This document shows positions 9,462 through 18,073 of a DNA stretch of 64,000 nt, piece after piece; position 1 is the first letter of the stretch; the number at the start of each line of letters is the position of its first letter. The position numbers and the translations under genes are program-made. The stretch lies in contig NZ_JAIPPU010000011.1 of the NCBI RefSeq assembly GCF_026646375.1, positions 62,001 through 126,000 on the forward strand. The letters run 5' to 3'. The DNA comes from Acetobacterium wieringae. Its GTDB lineage: Bacteria; Bacillota; Clostridia; Eubacteriales; Eubacteriaceae. The notes beneath the pieces are model-generated. The model saw only the letters and a list, made by a program, of their open reading frames with translations. It did no database searches and had not been told where the DNA came from.

Positions 9462-10748
9462 ATGGGTAAGACAATAGCTGAAAAAATATTTGATGCACAT
9501 CGGGTAGATGAGCCGTTTCCAGATACACATGTGTTAAAACTGGATCGGGTTTTCTGTCATGAAATCACCACACCAATTGCCATCACCGATCTGATGGCCC
9601 GTGGGATGGATCGGGTTTTTGATCCCACCAAGATCAAGGCCGTTATCGACCATGTCACCCCTGCTAAGGATTCCAAAACCGCCGAACAGGGTAAAATCCT
9701 CCGGGATTGGGCCCGACGCCATGAGATTAAAGACTTTTTCGATGTGGGCAGAAATGGCGTCTGTCACGCCATTTTCCCGGAAAAAGGATTTGTCCGACCC
9801 GGCTACACCATCATCATGGGCGATTCACACACCTGTACCCATGGAGCCTTTGGAGCTTTTGCCGCCGGAATCGGTACGACCGACCTGGAAGTTGGGATTT
9901 TAAAAGGGGTCTGCGCGTTCCATTTCCCCAAAACCATTAAAATTGTTTTAACGGGAGCCCTACAACCCGGCGTTTATGCCAAGGATCTGATCCTCTTTAT
10001 CATCAAAGAGCTGACGGTGAACGGTGCTACCAATATGGTCATTGAATTTACCGGTCCCGTTGTTGATGCGATGTCGATGGAATCCCGGATGACTCTGTGC
10101 AATATGGCCATCGAAGCCGGTGGGACCTGCGGAATCTGCTACCCGGATATGACCACCGTTGATTATCTCTGGGACTTCATAAAGGATGAGTTTGCTACCA
10201 AAGAAGACGCTCTGGCCGACTATTCCAAATGGGTTTCCGATGCTGATGCTGAATACGAACGGGTACTGGAATACAATGTTTCGGAACTACAACCGATGGT
10301 TACTGTTGGTTACAAACCTGATCAGGTCCGCACCGTCGCCGAGGTATCCGGCACCAAAGTCGATCAGATCTATATCGGTAGCTGCACCAATGGCCGGATT
10401 GAAGATCTGCGCATCGCTGCTGAAGTCCTCAAGGGCAAAAAAATAAGCGACAATGTTCGCGCCATTGTCAGCCCGGCGACACCAGCCATTTATTCAATGG
10501 CACTAAAAGAAGGCATCATTGAAATCTTCCAGGATGCCGGTTTCTGTGTCACCAACCCAACCTGCGGTGCCTGTCTGGGTATGAGCAATGGGGTACTGGC
10601 TGAAGGCGAAGTCTGCGCCTCCACCACCAACCGTAATTTCAACGGCCGGATGGGTAAGGGCGGTATGGTTCATCTAATGAGTCCGGCCACAGCAGCAGCC
10701 GCTGCCATTAGCGGAACAATTGAGAATTCTAATTTATTCAAGGCTTAG
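9462..10748 (+). CDS. leuC: 3-isopropylmalate dehydratase / homoaconitase family, large subunit
   Basis: 428 residues, the short aconitase-superfamily type. It binds a [4Fe-4S] cluster: SCTNGR carries one ligand and CGAC the CxxC pair near the C-terminus. The family isomerises 2- and 3-hydroxy acids (isopropylmalate, homocitrate or dimethylmalate, depending on the member). The ATG at 9462 follows AAGGAG. The partner small subunit starts 13 bp after the stop. No leuA, leuB or citrate gene is nearby, so the substrate is open: leucine synthesis, or a dimethylmalate- or homocitrate-type dehydratase, are all possible. Confidence 0.9.
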   Translation: MGKTIAEKIFDAHRVDEPFPDTHVLKLDRVFCHEITTPIAITDLMARGMDRVFDPTKIKAVIDHVTPAKDSKTAEQGKILRDWARRHEIKDFFDVGRNGVCHAIFPEKGFVRPGYTIIMGDSHTCTHGAFGAFAAGIGTTDLEVGILKGVCAFHFPKTIKIVLTGALQPGVYAKDLILFIIKELTVNGATNMVIEFTGPVVDAMSMESRMTLCNMAIEAGGTCGICYPDMTTVDYLWDFIKDEFATKEDALADYSKWVSDADAEYERVLEYNVSELQPMVTVGYKPDQVRTVAEVSGTKVDQIYIGSCTNGRIEDLRIAAEVLKGKKISDNVRAIVSPATPAIYSMALKEGIIEIFQDAGFCVTNPTCGACLGMSNGVLAEGEVCASTTNRNFNGRMGKGGMVHLMSPATAAAAAISGTIENSNLFKA

Positions 10749-10761
10749 AGGGGAGATTGAG

Positions 10762-11283
10762 ATGAAGACATTTAAAGGTAACGTACTATTTTTAGATCGC
10801 AGCGATATTAACACCGATGAGATCATCCCGGCCAAATATCTGACCGAAATTACCAAAGAGGCGTTAAAGCCAAATCTACTTGAGGATCTGGTATTACCCG
10901 GCTTTTCCCGGGCTGACACCGAGAATAAGGCAGTTATTGTGACCCGGGAAAACTTTGGTTGCGGTTCATCCCGGGAACATGCCCCCTGGGCCCTGGAAGT
11001 CAACGGCATCAACGTCGTGATTGCTGAAAGCTTTGCCCGGATTTTTAGACAAAATATGTATAATTGCGGGATGTTTGCCATTGAACTGCCGAGAGAAACC
11101 ATCGACGGTTTGTTTGCTAATTATGCCGACAAAGTCGTGACCATGGAAATCGATGTGGATGGTAATCAGATTCGTGTTCTGGCTGATGGCAAATCCGAAA
11201 CCATTGATTTCGCAGTCGGCGAATTTGATAAAACCCTGGTCAAAGAAGGCGGCTGGGTTGGCTATGCCGATAAGAATTACTAA
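10762..11283 (+). CDS. leuD: 3-isopropylmalate dehydratase / homoaconitase family, small subunit
   Basis: 173 residues forming the swivelling domain that closes the active site of the large subunit. The signature NFGCGSSREHAPWAL is present, and the substrate-recognition loop after AKYL reads TEITKEAL. The ATG at 10762 follows GGGGAG and lies 13 bp after leuC, so the two form an operon. The loop does not settle whether isopropylmalate is the substrate. Confidence 0.92.
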   Translation: MKTFKGNVLFLDRSDINTDEIIPAKYLTEITKEALKPNLLEDLVLPGFSRADTENKAVIVTRENFGCGSSREHAPWALEVNGINVVIAESFARIFRQNMYNCGMFAIELPRETIDGLFANYADKVVTMEIDVDGNQIRVLADGKSETIDFAVGEFDKTLVKEGGWVGYADKNY

Positions 11284-11433
11284 ACAGTTCTCAGAAAAAT
11301 AAAGATCCGTAATTTAAAAAAGATACCCTCGTACTGACAATTGTTACATCATGTTGTTCACTTTAGAGTGGACAATATGATTAACTGACCCCTTAGTCAT
11401 TGGTCGGTGTGGGAGTTTATCGACAACCTCAAG

Positions 11434-11461
11434 ACTGCAAACTTCGGTTTGCAGTTTTTTT
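11434..11461 (+). terminator. Rho-independent terminator with UUCG tetraloop
   Basis: ACTGCAAAC (11434-11442), TTCG, GTTTGCAGT (11447-11455), then a run of T. It lies 150 bp after leuD and may end that operon or belong to lost DNA. Confidence 0.85.
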
Positions 11462-11498
11462 TGGATATGTGTCGATTAGACCGGGAACAGGGCAAAAA

Positions 11499-11660
11499 CT
11501 AAAAATGCACACGCTCTTTTTTAATATTTATTTGAGCATAATCACGATATTGCTGATAGAGGGTTTGAATGGTTTGGGTGGGGGGCTGATTCAGCTCTCG
11601 TTGAAGCATTTCCCGTAAGCCGTTATAATGCTTGATAAAACCTCCATAGTCATCATCAAA
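11499..11660 (-). pseudogene. C-terminal remnant of a bacterial transcriptional activator (BTAD) protein
   Basis: On the minus strand an open frame without a start encodes a segment of the type GGFIKHYNGLREMLQRELN, followed by Q-x-x-TLYQQYRDYA and a stop at 11499-11501. This matches the end of a BTAD domain (SARP and response-regulator type), where a helix pair precedes the ETRALY-like motif. Everything upstream is missing. The remnant abuts the chemoreceptor remnant at 11675. Confidence 0.55.
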
Positions 11661-11674
11661 GAGAAATATATTTT

Positions 11675-11926
11675 AATCAGGGGATTGAGCAGGTTTCCCA
11701 AGTCGTTCAAACCAACTCTGTCACTGCCGAACAAAGTGCTGCCGCCAGTGAGGAACTCTCTGGTCAGGCCGAAATCCTCAAACAGATGGTGGGTGCTTTC
11801 CGCTTAAAAGAGAATCGTTCGGGAAGCAGTAGAAGAAATCCAATGCAACCGGAATCAAAGCCGGTAAGTTTTGAAACACCACAGATTGACATCTTCCTGA
11901 ATGAGGCAGAGATGGATAAGTATTAA
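11675..11926 (+). pseudogene. C-terminal remnant of a methyl-accepting chemotaxis protein
   Basis: The open frame to the TAA at 11924-11926 encodes NQGIEQVSQVVQTNSVTAEQ and then SAAASEELSGQAEILKQM, the standard end of an MCP signalling domain. It closely resembles the end of the intact chemoreceptor at 35300-35427. A further tail ends in FLNEAEMDKY. No start codon or upstream domain remains, so this is a gene fragment left by a deletion or rearrangement. Confidence 0.8.
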
Positions 11927-11937
11927 TATAAGCAAAA

Positions 11938-11976
11938 ACAAAGCAACCTCGGTGCAATTGCATCCAGGTTGCTTTT
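11938..11976. terminator. Bidirectional terminator
   Basis: AAGCAACCT and AGGTTGCTT flank a GC-containing inner stem around CAATTG, with T-runs on both strands. It ends the minus-strand hydrolase gene at 11975. Confidence 0.8.
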
Positions 11977-13021
11977 ATCGTTGGCAGATCAATTCATTAA
12001 GAATGGCCAGTACCGCTTCCGGTTCCTCAAAAATAGGGCTGTGGGCCGAGTCTTCAAAAAGATAGAAATGCTTTTCCGGGGCCTGCAATTCTTCCAGATA
12101 AACCTCGGATAAGTAATGGTTGACGGTATAATCGTAGGCGCCGGAAAAAAACAGCACCGGGATGTCCAGCCGAGTGACGATATCGCTGAGGTTAGCTTGC
12201 CGGAATTCTTCATTGACGATTGATTTTTGACAAAAAGCTTTGCCCTGCCAGATCTGTAACTTTTCCTTCAGCATATATTCCCGGTGCTTCATCACCGCCA
12301 AAAAAATACCGGTGATCACGGAATACATCTTATGGGTGGTCCCGATGCCCGCTTCGTGCATGACCCGATCCCGTAGGCCTTCGTAGGCTGGGGTGCCGTA
12401 GGGGGCTTTTTTCAGTTTGGCAAGGTTTTTTTTGTCATTGGTATAGAAATCAAGCATCCACCCATAAGCCAGCTCTTCCGACAGGGCCAGATTGACTGAC
12501 TGGGCTACCCCAATATAGGCATGGTAGAGCTCAGGCGACCGGGCTGCCGCCTGAATCCCAATATAGGTACCAAAAGAATGGGCCATCAGGTAGATTTTAT
12601 CCTGACGAAAGCGCTGGCGTAGATAATGGGTCACCGAAATGGTATCTTCCACGAACTGAGTAGTGGTCATCGTCTCTGGTGAGATATTGGCGTTGTATGA
12701 TAGACCAGCGCCACGCTGATCCCACCACACCACGGTAAACAGTTCCTCCAAATGGGCAGGGTAGCTGTGGTTCAGCCAATACTCCGGCATTCCTGGGCCG
12801 CCATGAACAAAAAGTAGCACCGGTTTTCGGAAATCCTTCGATTTGATAATCATTCCCATTTCAATGCCGTTGATGAATACCCAGGATTTTTCTGACAAAC
12901 TGCCGGGCAGTACCCGGCCATTGGCATCGGTGTAAGGAATCATGTTACCTGAACTAAAAACCATCAGCAAGGTGCTGACAAGACTGACAAAAGCTAATAG
13001 GAGAATAAAAAATAGCGCCAA
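11975..13021 (-). CDS. Alpha/beta hydrolase, proline-iminopeptidase-like, membrane-anchored
   Basis: An alpha/beta-hydrolase with the HGGPG oxyanion loop, WWDQRGAGLS, the nucleophile elbow AHSFG, acid segment GAYDYTVN and catalytic histidine in DSAHSP. This set is typical of the proline iminopeptidase family, though the true substrate may be another amide or ester. An N-terminal hydrophobic segment (ALFFILLLAFVSLVSTLL) suggests a membrane anchor. I chose TTG at 13021 because AAGGAGG stands seven bases before it, giving 348 residues; the frame stays open upstream to 13144. Confidence 0.8.
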   Translation of the reverse strand: MALFFILLLAFVSLVSTLLMVFSSGNMIPYTDANGRVLPGSLSEKSWVFINGIEMGMIIKSKDFRKPVLLFVHGGPGMPEYWLNHSYPAHLEELFTVVWWDQRGAGLSYNANISPETMTTTQFVEDTISVTHYLRQRFRQDKIYLMAHSFGTYIGIQAAARSPELYHAYIGVAQSVNLALSEELAYGWMLDFYTNDKKNLAKLKKAPYGTPAYEGLRDRVMHEAGIGTTHKMYSVITGIFLAVMKHREYMLKEKLQIWQGKAFCQKSIVNEEFRQANLSDIVTRLDIPVLFFSGAYDYTVNHYLSEVYLEELQAPEKHFYLFEDSAHSPIFEEPEAVLAILNELICQR

Positions 13022-13229
13022 TCGCTGTGCCTCCTTCCTGATTGTTTTGTCGGTAATTACCAAACTGGATACAAAGCTAACAACGTATTCGCAAAGACCA
13101 GTATGGTTTGGGGTAGAGGAAATTGAGCTTAGCACATTTCGCAAAACAGGCTACTTCGATTATAACGAAACAATTTGATGGCGTCAAGCGGGAAGCGGTT
13201 TTATGCCACACCCAACTGCGGTCATCAAC

Positions 13230-13277
13230 AAAACAGAGACCAATTCCGCAGCTTGATGCAGAATTGGTCTCTGTTTT
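13230..13277 (-). terminator. Terminator downstream of the zinc-ribbon protein gene
   Basis: Long complementary arms (AACAGAGACCAATTC and complement) around a 14-base loop. It lies 55-100 bp past the stop at 13331 on the minus strand. T-rich tails occur on both strands. Confidence 0.7.
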
Positions 13278-13330
13278 GTTTTTCAATCGTCATGATTTCG
13301 GTTCCCTTTTGGTTCTGGCAAAAATTTCAG

Positions 13331-14254
13331 TTAGGGGACATAGGTGCAGAGAGAACCATTGATATAGATGGCACTGTCACCTAAGGGGTTGCAATCAATG
13401 TAAATCAGGTCGCCGCCGGCATAGATGGTACCGATGGTGCCATTGGTGCCAGTTGTAACCGTTGATGAATAGTAATCATAAAAATAGTCACTGCCGCCGT
13501 CAGTCACCAGAAGCATGCCATTGTTGAACTCATAATAGAGGGTAAAGCCACTGCCATCGGTCCATTTCCAGGTGCCGCGGATGTTGTCTTCAAATTGCTG
13601 CCATTCAGACATAGACGGATCGACGGTTGCCGGTGGTGTGGTGGTTGTGTTCGGCTGGGTCGTGTCTGGTTGTGGAATGGTGATGGTGTAGGTACCGGTT
13701 TTTATGCCACTTTGATTGCCATATTTGTCAATGGCGATGCTCTTCAGGGTGGTGGTCGTATTGAGTACGATGGCACTGTCATAACGGCTGGATTTGTCAG
13801 TCGGATCGGTGCCGTCGATGGTAAAGTAGACAACAATTTCCTCACCGGTCGGTTTATTGATTTCAACTTTCTGGGATGAGGTATAACTGCCTTCGTTTAA
13901 GGAATAAGAAGGCAGATCGATGATCACCTGCTTTTCTCCGGTCAATCCCTGACTGGTGTTGGGTGGGTTGCCGTTATCCTTGAGTACAAACCATAAAAAT
14001 ATGGAGCCGCCAATTAATACAATCGCACCCAGCAGCACGGATAGAATAATAATCACCGTCTTCTGCGATCCGCTTGAAGACGGTTGGGGTGGCTCGGACA
14101 GTGGGGTAAAAATAATCTGATCCGGTGGCATCGGATCTTGAGGAATCAGCAGGGCAGGGTCAGTTGTATCGGTATTAAAACCGCAGTTTCCGCAGAATGG
14201 TTCGCCAGGTTCCAGCTTTGCTCCGCACTTTGGACAAAATTCCGAATCTTTCAT
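13331..14254 (-). CDS. Zinc-ribbon membrane protein with chitobiase-type Ig-like domain
   Basis: 307 residues. An N-terminal zinc ribbon (CPKCG ... CGNCGF, residues 6-25) is followed by a proline-rich stretch, one transmembrane helix (about 70-95) and an extracellular CHB_HEX_C-type Ig-like domain (FTIDGTDPTDKSSRY). A beta-rich C-terminal part contains WKWTDGSGFTLYYEF. The ATG at 14254 has GGGAGG eight bases upstream. This layout is common in Firmicute surface proteins of unknown role. Confidence 0.75.
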   Translation of the reverse strand: MKDSEFCPKCGAKLEPGEPFCGNCGFNTDTTDPALLIPQDPMPPDQIIFTPLSEPPQPSSSGSQKTVIIILSVLLGAIVLIGGSIFLWFVLKDNGNPPNTSQGLTGEKQVIIDLPSYSLNEGSYTSSQKVEINKPTGEEIVVYFTIDGTDPTDKSSRYDSAIVLNTTTTLKSIAIDKYGNQSGIKTGTYTITIPQPDTTQPNTTTTPPATVDPSMSEWQQFEDNIRGTWKWTDGSGFTLYYEFNNGMLLVTDGGSDYFYDYYSSTVTTGTNGTIGTIYAGGDLIYIDCNPLGDSAIYINGSLCTYVP

Positions 14255-14566
14255 GAATTTCACCTCCCTTCCATAGTGTGAAGGCTTTTTGCGGTGGTTA
14301 TATAAACTAAATACCCGCCTGGAATAAAATATATCATTGCCTTAGTCGACAATAAAAATATCTAAAACTGCGTTATTTCTAACAGTGTTTCAGGCATCGT
14401 GGCATAAAAATCAGACCCGAATCGGGAACTTATAACAACACGTCGTGAATGGCTGATTTTCGGTGTGAACTGCGATTGTGGATGGCCGATGAAAGAGTTA
14501 AACTTTGAATAGAAACGTATTTATTAAAAGGCGTCTTAACTATTTCAACTAATAAGGGAGATAATA
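14255..14566. other. Intergenic region, nothing recognised
   Basis: About 310 bp between divergent genes. It presumably carries both promoters, but no consensus pair with good spacing and no structured RNA stood out. Confidence 0.4.
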
Positions 14567-14977
14567 ATGGGATTTTTTGACAAGTTTAAACAGGGATCGA
14601 AAGATATGATTAAAAGCTATGATAAGGTGAAACTTAATCAAAAACTGAGCTACGAAGAGCTTCATGATATTATGAAAGAGGGAAAATATCCCTGCGGGGA
14701 TCCCCAGCTAACCGGAAAGGGGATTATGCATTGCATTCAGTTTCCACCGGTAGACAAATATGTGATTCAGGTGGCGTTAAGCGGGACCACCGTGACGATC
14801 ACCAAGATCTATAGTGGGGTTGGTGGCATCCTCAAAGAAACCGTCGGTGATGCCGTAACCGATGGCTGGTATAATGTTCTCAATGGAGAAAATATTGACC
14901 TCAACCAGATGACCCGGATTGTCGGCGAAGAGCTGACCCGATTGTGTGGCGAAAAGGGATTGCTAAAATCCGCTTAA
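14567..14977 (+). CDS. Hypothetical cytosolic protein, 136 residues
   Basis: Not recognised. An AAGGGAG site precedes the ATG at 14567. The soluble alpha/beta-looking protein starts MGFFDKFKQGSKDM and has a conserved-looking core (KYPCGDPQLTGKGIMHCIQF) and two further cysteines. It stands alone and is followed by a terminator at 15073. Confidence 0.6.
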   Translation: MGFFDKFKQGSKDMIKSYDKVKLNQKLSYEELHDIMKEGKYPCGDPQLTGKGIMHCIQFPPVDKYVIQVALSGTTVTITKIYSGVGGILKETVGDAVTDGWYNVLNGENIDLNQMTRIVGEELTRLCGEKGLLKSA

Positions 14978-15680
14978 GCTGTTTGGGCTTGAAAATAACC
15001 AATAAAATTGTCGAAACCATGTTATTCAGAGCTCGAATAATTGCGGTTGATTTTAGCGAATAAAAACACAATAAATCTCCCAGTTGCCAAAAGAACGGCA
15101 GTAGGGAGATTTTTTCAGTTGTAAAAATAGAATATTGGATTTGATTCCATCCCAAAAAAGAGCTTAAGCCGATTCTGCCATTTCACCTGCAAAACCGGCC
15201 TAGCCCACAATCTCAGTCGTCATCCGTTTGGACTCCTTCTTTTGATTTTATCAAAAATCTTCTTTTTCACTTTTCAGTATAACTATTACACACTTATTAT
15301 GGGATATCCAACTATACAAAGATTTCTCTTTCTATAGAAGGAAGAATCTGTTTTTTAAGTAGACTTTTCTCCCGGCCAGCGTATCAACTTATTTCATCAT
15401 GGTCAAATTTTCATCTTCAACCTCGGGTCGGTACATTGATATTAGTGCCAGTGTCGTAATTTTTCAAGTGATTGACACAAATGATTCGTAACACCTGTTA
15501 CTGAAAATGATTGAGTTGATCTTTGATATGTTCTTATTATATCATTATTTGTCAGGAAGTAAATAGATAAACTGTAAACGTTTGTATAAAAATCGTATAC
15601 GCTTATAAACAATTTATATTTGGGCAAATCAGGTCAGAGAAAGTTGTTAAATCTGCGGGTATAAAATCGATCATTTCAGG
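14978..15680. other. Long intergenic region with terminator and possible cre-like site
   Basis: About 700 bp without a convincing gene. It holds the terminator at 15073-15116 and a cre-like palindrome TGTAAACGTTTGTA (15573-15586). On the minus strand a good ribosome site stands before a seven-codon frame (15223 to TAG at 15200) that stays open past the TAG to 15164. Nothing else was recognised. Confidence 0.4.
15073..15116 (+). terminator. Rho-independent terminator
   Basis: AAATCTCCC (15073-15081) pairs with GGGAGATTT, with an inner TGCC/GGCA stem, followed by TTTTTT. It ends the 14567 gene. Confidence 0.8.
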
Positions 15681-16694
15681 TTAATCCGAAATCGTGATCT
15701 GGACAGCTTCTTGCATCTCCACTTGATGTTTTTGTCCCCCGCCGTTATTTTTGCCCCCCGAGCCCGGCTCGTTGGTTTTTAAATCCCAGATGTCCAAGGT
15801 TATTGTTCCGAAAATTCCGCCGATAAAGACTGTCAGCATCACGATGGCCACCACGGTAATGGAAATATGGGAGCTTTGTTTGGTAGCCTGAACCACCAAG
15901 GTTTCAGATTTCGGACAATTCCGGTTTGAAGTACATTCATAACAGCTGATGCAACTGAGATTGGTGACTGTCTCAGTTCGACAGACATCAATATTCATCG
16001 GACAACTGCGGCTGCATTTCTGACAGTTGACACAGGTAGCGGTTTTACGGCGGATTTTAAAGATTCGGATCGTGTTGAAAAGACCCAGGAGAGCGCCGTA
16101 GGGACAGGCATATTTACACCAGGGCCGTGCCACAAACAACGAACCGATGGTGATAACGCCGAGCAGAATCAGGGCCGGCAGGGCCACCGTTCCGGTCCAA
16201 AATTTAAATAATGCGTGATAGGGATCAAGATTGGCAAACAGCAGGGTTCCGGAGACGGCTGTCACTGTCAGTACCCAGACCAGTACGCCATATCGTAAAT
16301 AGCGCAGTAGCTTGTCTACCTTTGGCAGAATAAACTGATTATAGCGTTTCTTGAATATTTTTTTTCCGATTTTGCCGATCCATTCCTGAAAGGCGCCAAA
16401 GGGGCAGATCCAGCCACAAAAAACCGGACCGAAAAGCAGTGCCAGCAGAAATACCAGACTCATTAAAATCACTGAAGTGATCTGGGTTTTGGGGACAAAG
16501 AATCCGGCTGTTATCAGAGAGAAAAAGGTTTCTACACCGCCAAAGGGGCACAACGCATGGAGCGAAGCCGCTGATAAGAAAGGTATTCCCATGCCGGCAG
16601 TTGCCAGGGTTTTATTTACTGAAATCAGGGCAATGAGCGCAAAGAAAGAGATTTGCACCATCAGCCGTAGGTTGAATTTTTTAGGTTTTGCCAT
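15681..16694 (-). CDS. NapH/NosR-type polytopic ferredoxin
   Basis: 337 residues with five or six transmembrane helices. It has two membrane-flanking CxxxCP motifs (CGWICPFG, CKYACPYG), typical of NapH/NosR/CcoG electron-transfer proteins, and two cytosolic cysteine clusters (CVNCQKCSRSCP and CISCYECTSNRNCP) for [4Fe-4S] centres. The C-terminus is Gly-rich with a further helix. The ATG at 16694 follows GGAGG. It probably moves electrons between the quinone or flavin pool and an unknown partner; no partner gene adjoins it. Confidence 0.85.
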   Translation of the reverse strand: MAKPKKFNLRLMVQISFFALIALISVNKTLATAGMGIPFLSAASLHALCPFGGVETFFSLITAGFFVPKTQITSVILMSLVFLLALLFGPVFCGWICPFGAFQEWIGKIGKKIFKKRYNQFILPKVDKLLRYLRYGVLVWVLTVTAVSGTLLFANLDPYHALFKFWTGTVALPALILLGVITIGSLFVARPWCKYACPYGALLGLFNTIRIFKIRRKTATCVNCQKCSRSCPMNIDVCRTETVTNLSCISCYECTSNRNCPKSETLVVQATKQSSHISITVVAIVMLTVFIGGIFGTITLDIWDLKTNEPGSGGKNNGGGQKHQVEMQEAVQITISD

Positions 16695-16892
16695 GATGAT
16701 ACCTCCAATAATTGTATACACATAATGTTAAACGTTAATCATGTCAAAATAGTGTCAGAAATTTGAAGGGTTTTAGCAATCACTTGGCAGTTTTAAATAA
16801 TAATCAGAGAGAGTTACTAGAGTTTGCTGAAAATGGAGAATTTTCGACAGAAAATCCTGCTATAATTGCTTTACGATAATCATTGGTATCCG

Positions 16893-17534
16893 TCAAAGAA
16901 ATGGTTGATCATAACGATTTTTAAAACAACCGTTTCTTTTGAGAATCCAGTTCCAGCCAATCTGATTGAGTCGGTTGACCAGGCGGGATTCCAACAAACG
17001 TACTTGATATTTTGATAAACAAACGGGCTTCCCCAACTTTTTGACGAGGAGCGGATCGAAGCTCCCGGTTTTTTCATACGCGACACCCAGCGCTTTAAGC
17101 TGTTTAAACAGTCTGCCAAAGAAAAAATGCGGCAGGATCGAACAGGCCGCCGCATCGCCCTTGATGACGGTGCCAAGGTAGGAAAAATGCAAGCGGTAGG
17201 CCAAAGCAGTCAGATAGTTTTCCAGATAGCGGGCGGTGGCGCTTTCAATAAAACCAGCCTGGACAATAAAACCGATTTTGGGATGATGGCCGGATTGGGG
17301 CTTCAGTTCTTCAAAAAGTTTCATCACCAGCCCGGGCATGGCATGAATATAGAGGGGCATCACCAGCAGAATGGTGTCATACTCATTCATCGCCAACGCC
17401 AGAGTTGCCGGCTTTTCCCGGAGCAGGTAGCGAACCGGCAGCGGTGTGGTCAGACCTGATTGAAAATGGTCAATAAATAATTGGGTATTCCCGCAATCAG
17501 CCCGGGGGGAGCCGTTAAGTATCAGGGTTTTCAT
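16893..17534 (-). CDS. Flavodoxin-fold NAD(P)H-dependent oxidoreductase
   Basis: 213 residues. The N-terminal LILNGSPRADCGNT phosphate-binding loop and the MPLYIHAMPG segment show an FMN-binding flavodoxin-like fold. The C-terminal part (SKYQVRLLESRLVNRLNQIG) is less typical. Its ATG overlaps the stop of the preceding gene by an ATGA, so translation is coupled. It is probably cotranscribed with the gene at 17531-17998 from a MerR-type promoter. The substrate is unknown. Confidence 0.82.
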   Translation of the reverse strand: MKTLILNGSPRADCGNTQLFIDHFQSGLTTPLPVRYLLREKPATLALAMNEYDTILLVMPLYIHAMPGLVMKLFEELKPQSGHHPKIGFIVQAGFIESATARYLENYLTALAYRLHFSYLGTVIKGDAAACSILPHFFFGRLFKQLKALGVAYEKTGSFDPLLVKKLGKPVCLSKYQVRLLESRLVNRLNQIGWNWILKRNGCFKNRYDQPFL

Positions 17535-17998
17535 GATCGTACCTCGGGCATTTTACCAGTGATGCTGTTAGTTTTGCTGTGAAACTGGTAGAAGGTTCGC
17601 TGCAGATAAGCTTCGAAGATTTGTTTTTCAGTCGTATTAAGAAAAGTATCCTGATAAAAAATTTCGATATCGGGATACCGTTCATAGCGGGGGTCGTGCA
17701 TCGATTCACCTGAACCATAATTGGTGTAAGGCAGAAACAGGGGAATCATTCGGTCAAACAGCGTTTTTAGATTGGCGCTGATAAAACCCTGGGACACGGT
17801 GAGATAAAAAGTGACCTTTTCAGCGGTGATATAATGATGATAAAAGCAATCCAGATCATGATGGATACAGCGTCCTGGGGTTTTCCACCAGCAGGTCCAA
17901 CAGCCACAGCAGCCTTTTATAGGGTATGCGTTTAAATCCAGTAAATACGAATCCGACAGTGAAACAGTATTATATTCTCGGACAATCATGGTTTTCAT
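17531..17998 (-). CDS. Flavodoxin-family NAD(P)H-dependent FMN reductase-like protein
   Basis: 155 residues from the ATG at 17998, which follows AAGGAG. The motif KGCCGCWTCWWKTPGRC is the cysteine-bearing loop of a flavodoxin-family reductase group. The N-terminal nucleotide-binding loop normally seen (GSPR) is missing, so the protein is short at its start compared with relatives. It overlaps the next gene by four bases. Expression probably depends on the MerR-family gene just upstream. Confidence 0.75.
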   Translation of the reverse strand: MKTMIVREYNTVSLSDSYLLDLNAYPIKGCCGCWTCWWKTPGRCIHHDLDCFYHHYITAEKVTFYLTVSQGFISANLKTLFDRMIPLFLPYTNYGSGESMHDPRYERYPDIEIFYQDTFLNTTEKQIFEAYLQRTFYQFHSKTNSITGKMPEVRS

Positions 17999-18027
17999 TT
18001 TTGACTCCTTCGTAATGATCTGTCTCG

Positions 18028-18058
18028 AGTATAAAGCCGGGGGCAGCCCCCAGGTCAA
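18028..18058 (-). promoter_or_regulatory. MerR-type promoter (19-bp spacer) for the flavodoxin pair
   Basis: Minus strand: TTGACC (18053-18058), exactly 19 bp, TATACT (18028-18033). The spacer is filled by the dyad GGGGGCAGCCCCC (18039-18051). It starts 15 bp past the stop of the MerR gene and fires into 17998. Confidence 0.85.
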
Positions 18059-18073
18059 TCATTATTTTTGAAA

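Noticed and set aside
15164-15223. Short minus-strand frame with a strong ribosome site and an in-frame TAG that could suggest pyrrolysine
   Set aside because: Only 7 codons before TAG and 19 in all, with no similarity to any known family. No evidence for readthrough.
15573-15586. CcpA cre-like site TGTAAACGTTTGTA
   Set aside because: It deviates at the last two positions and lies 1.1 kb from the nearest start codon in its direction, so no target can be named.
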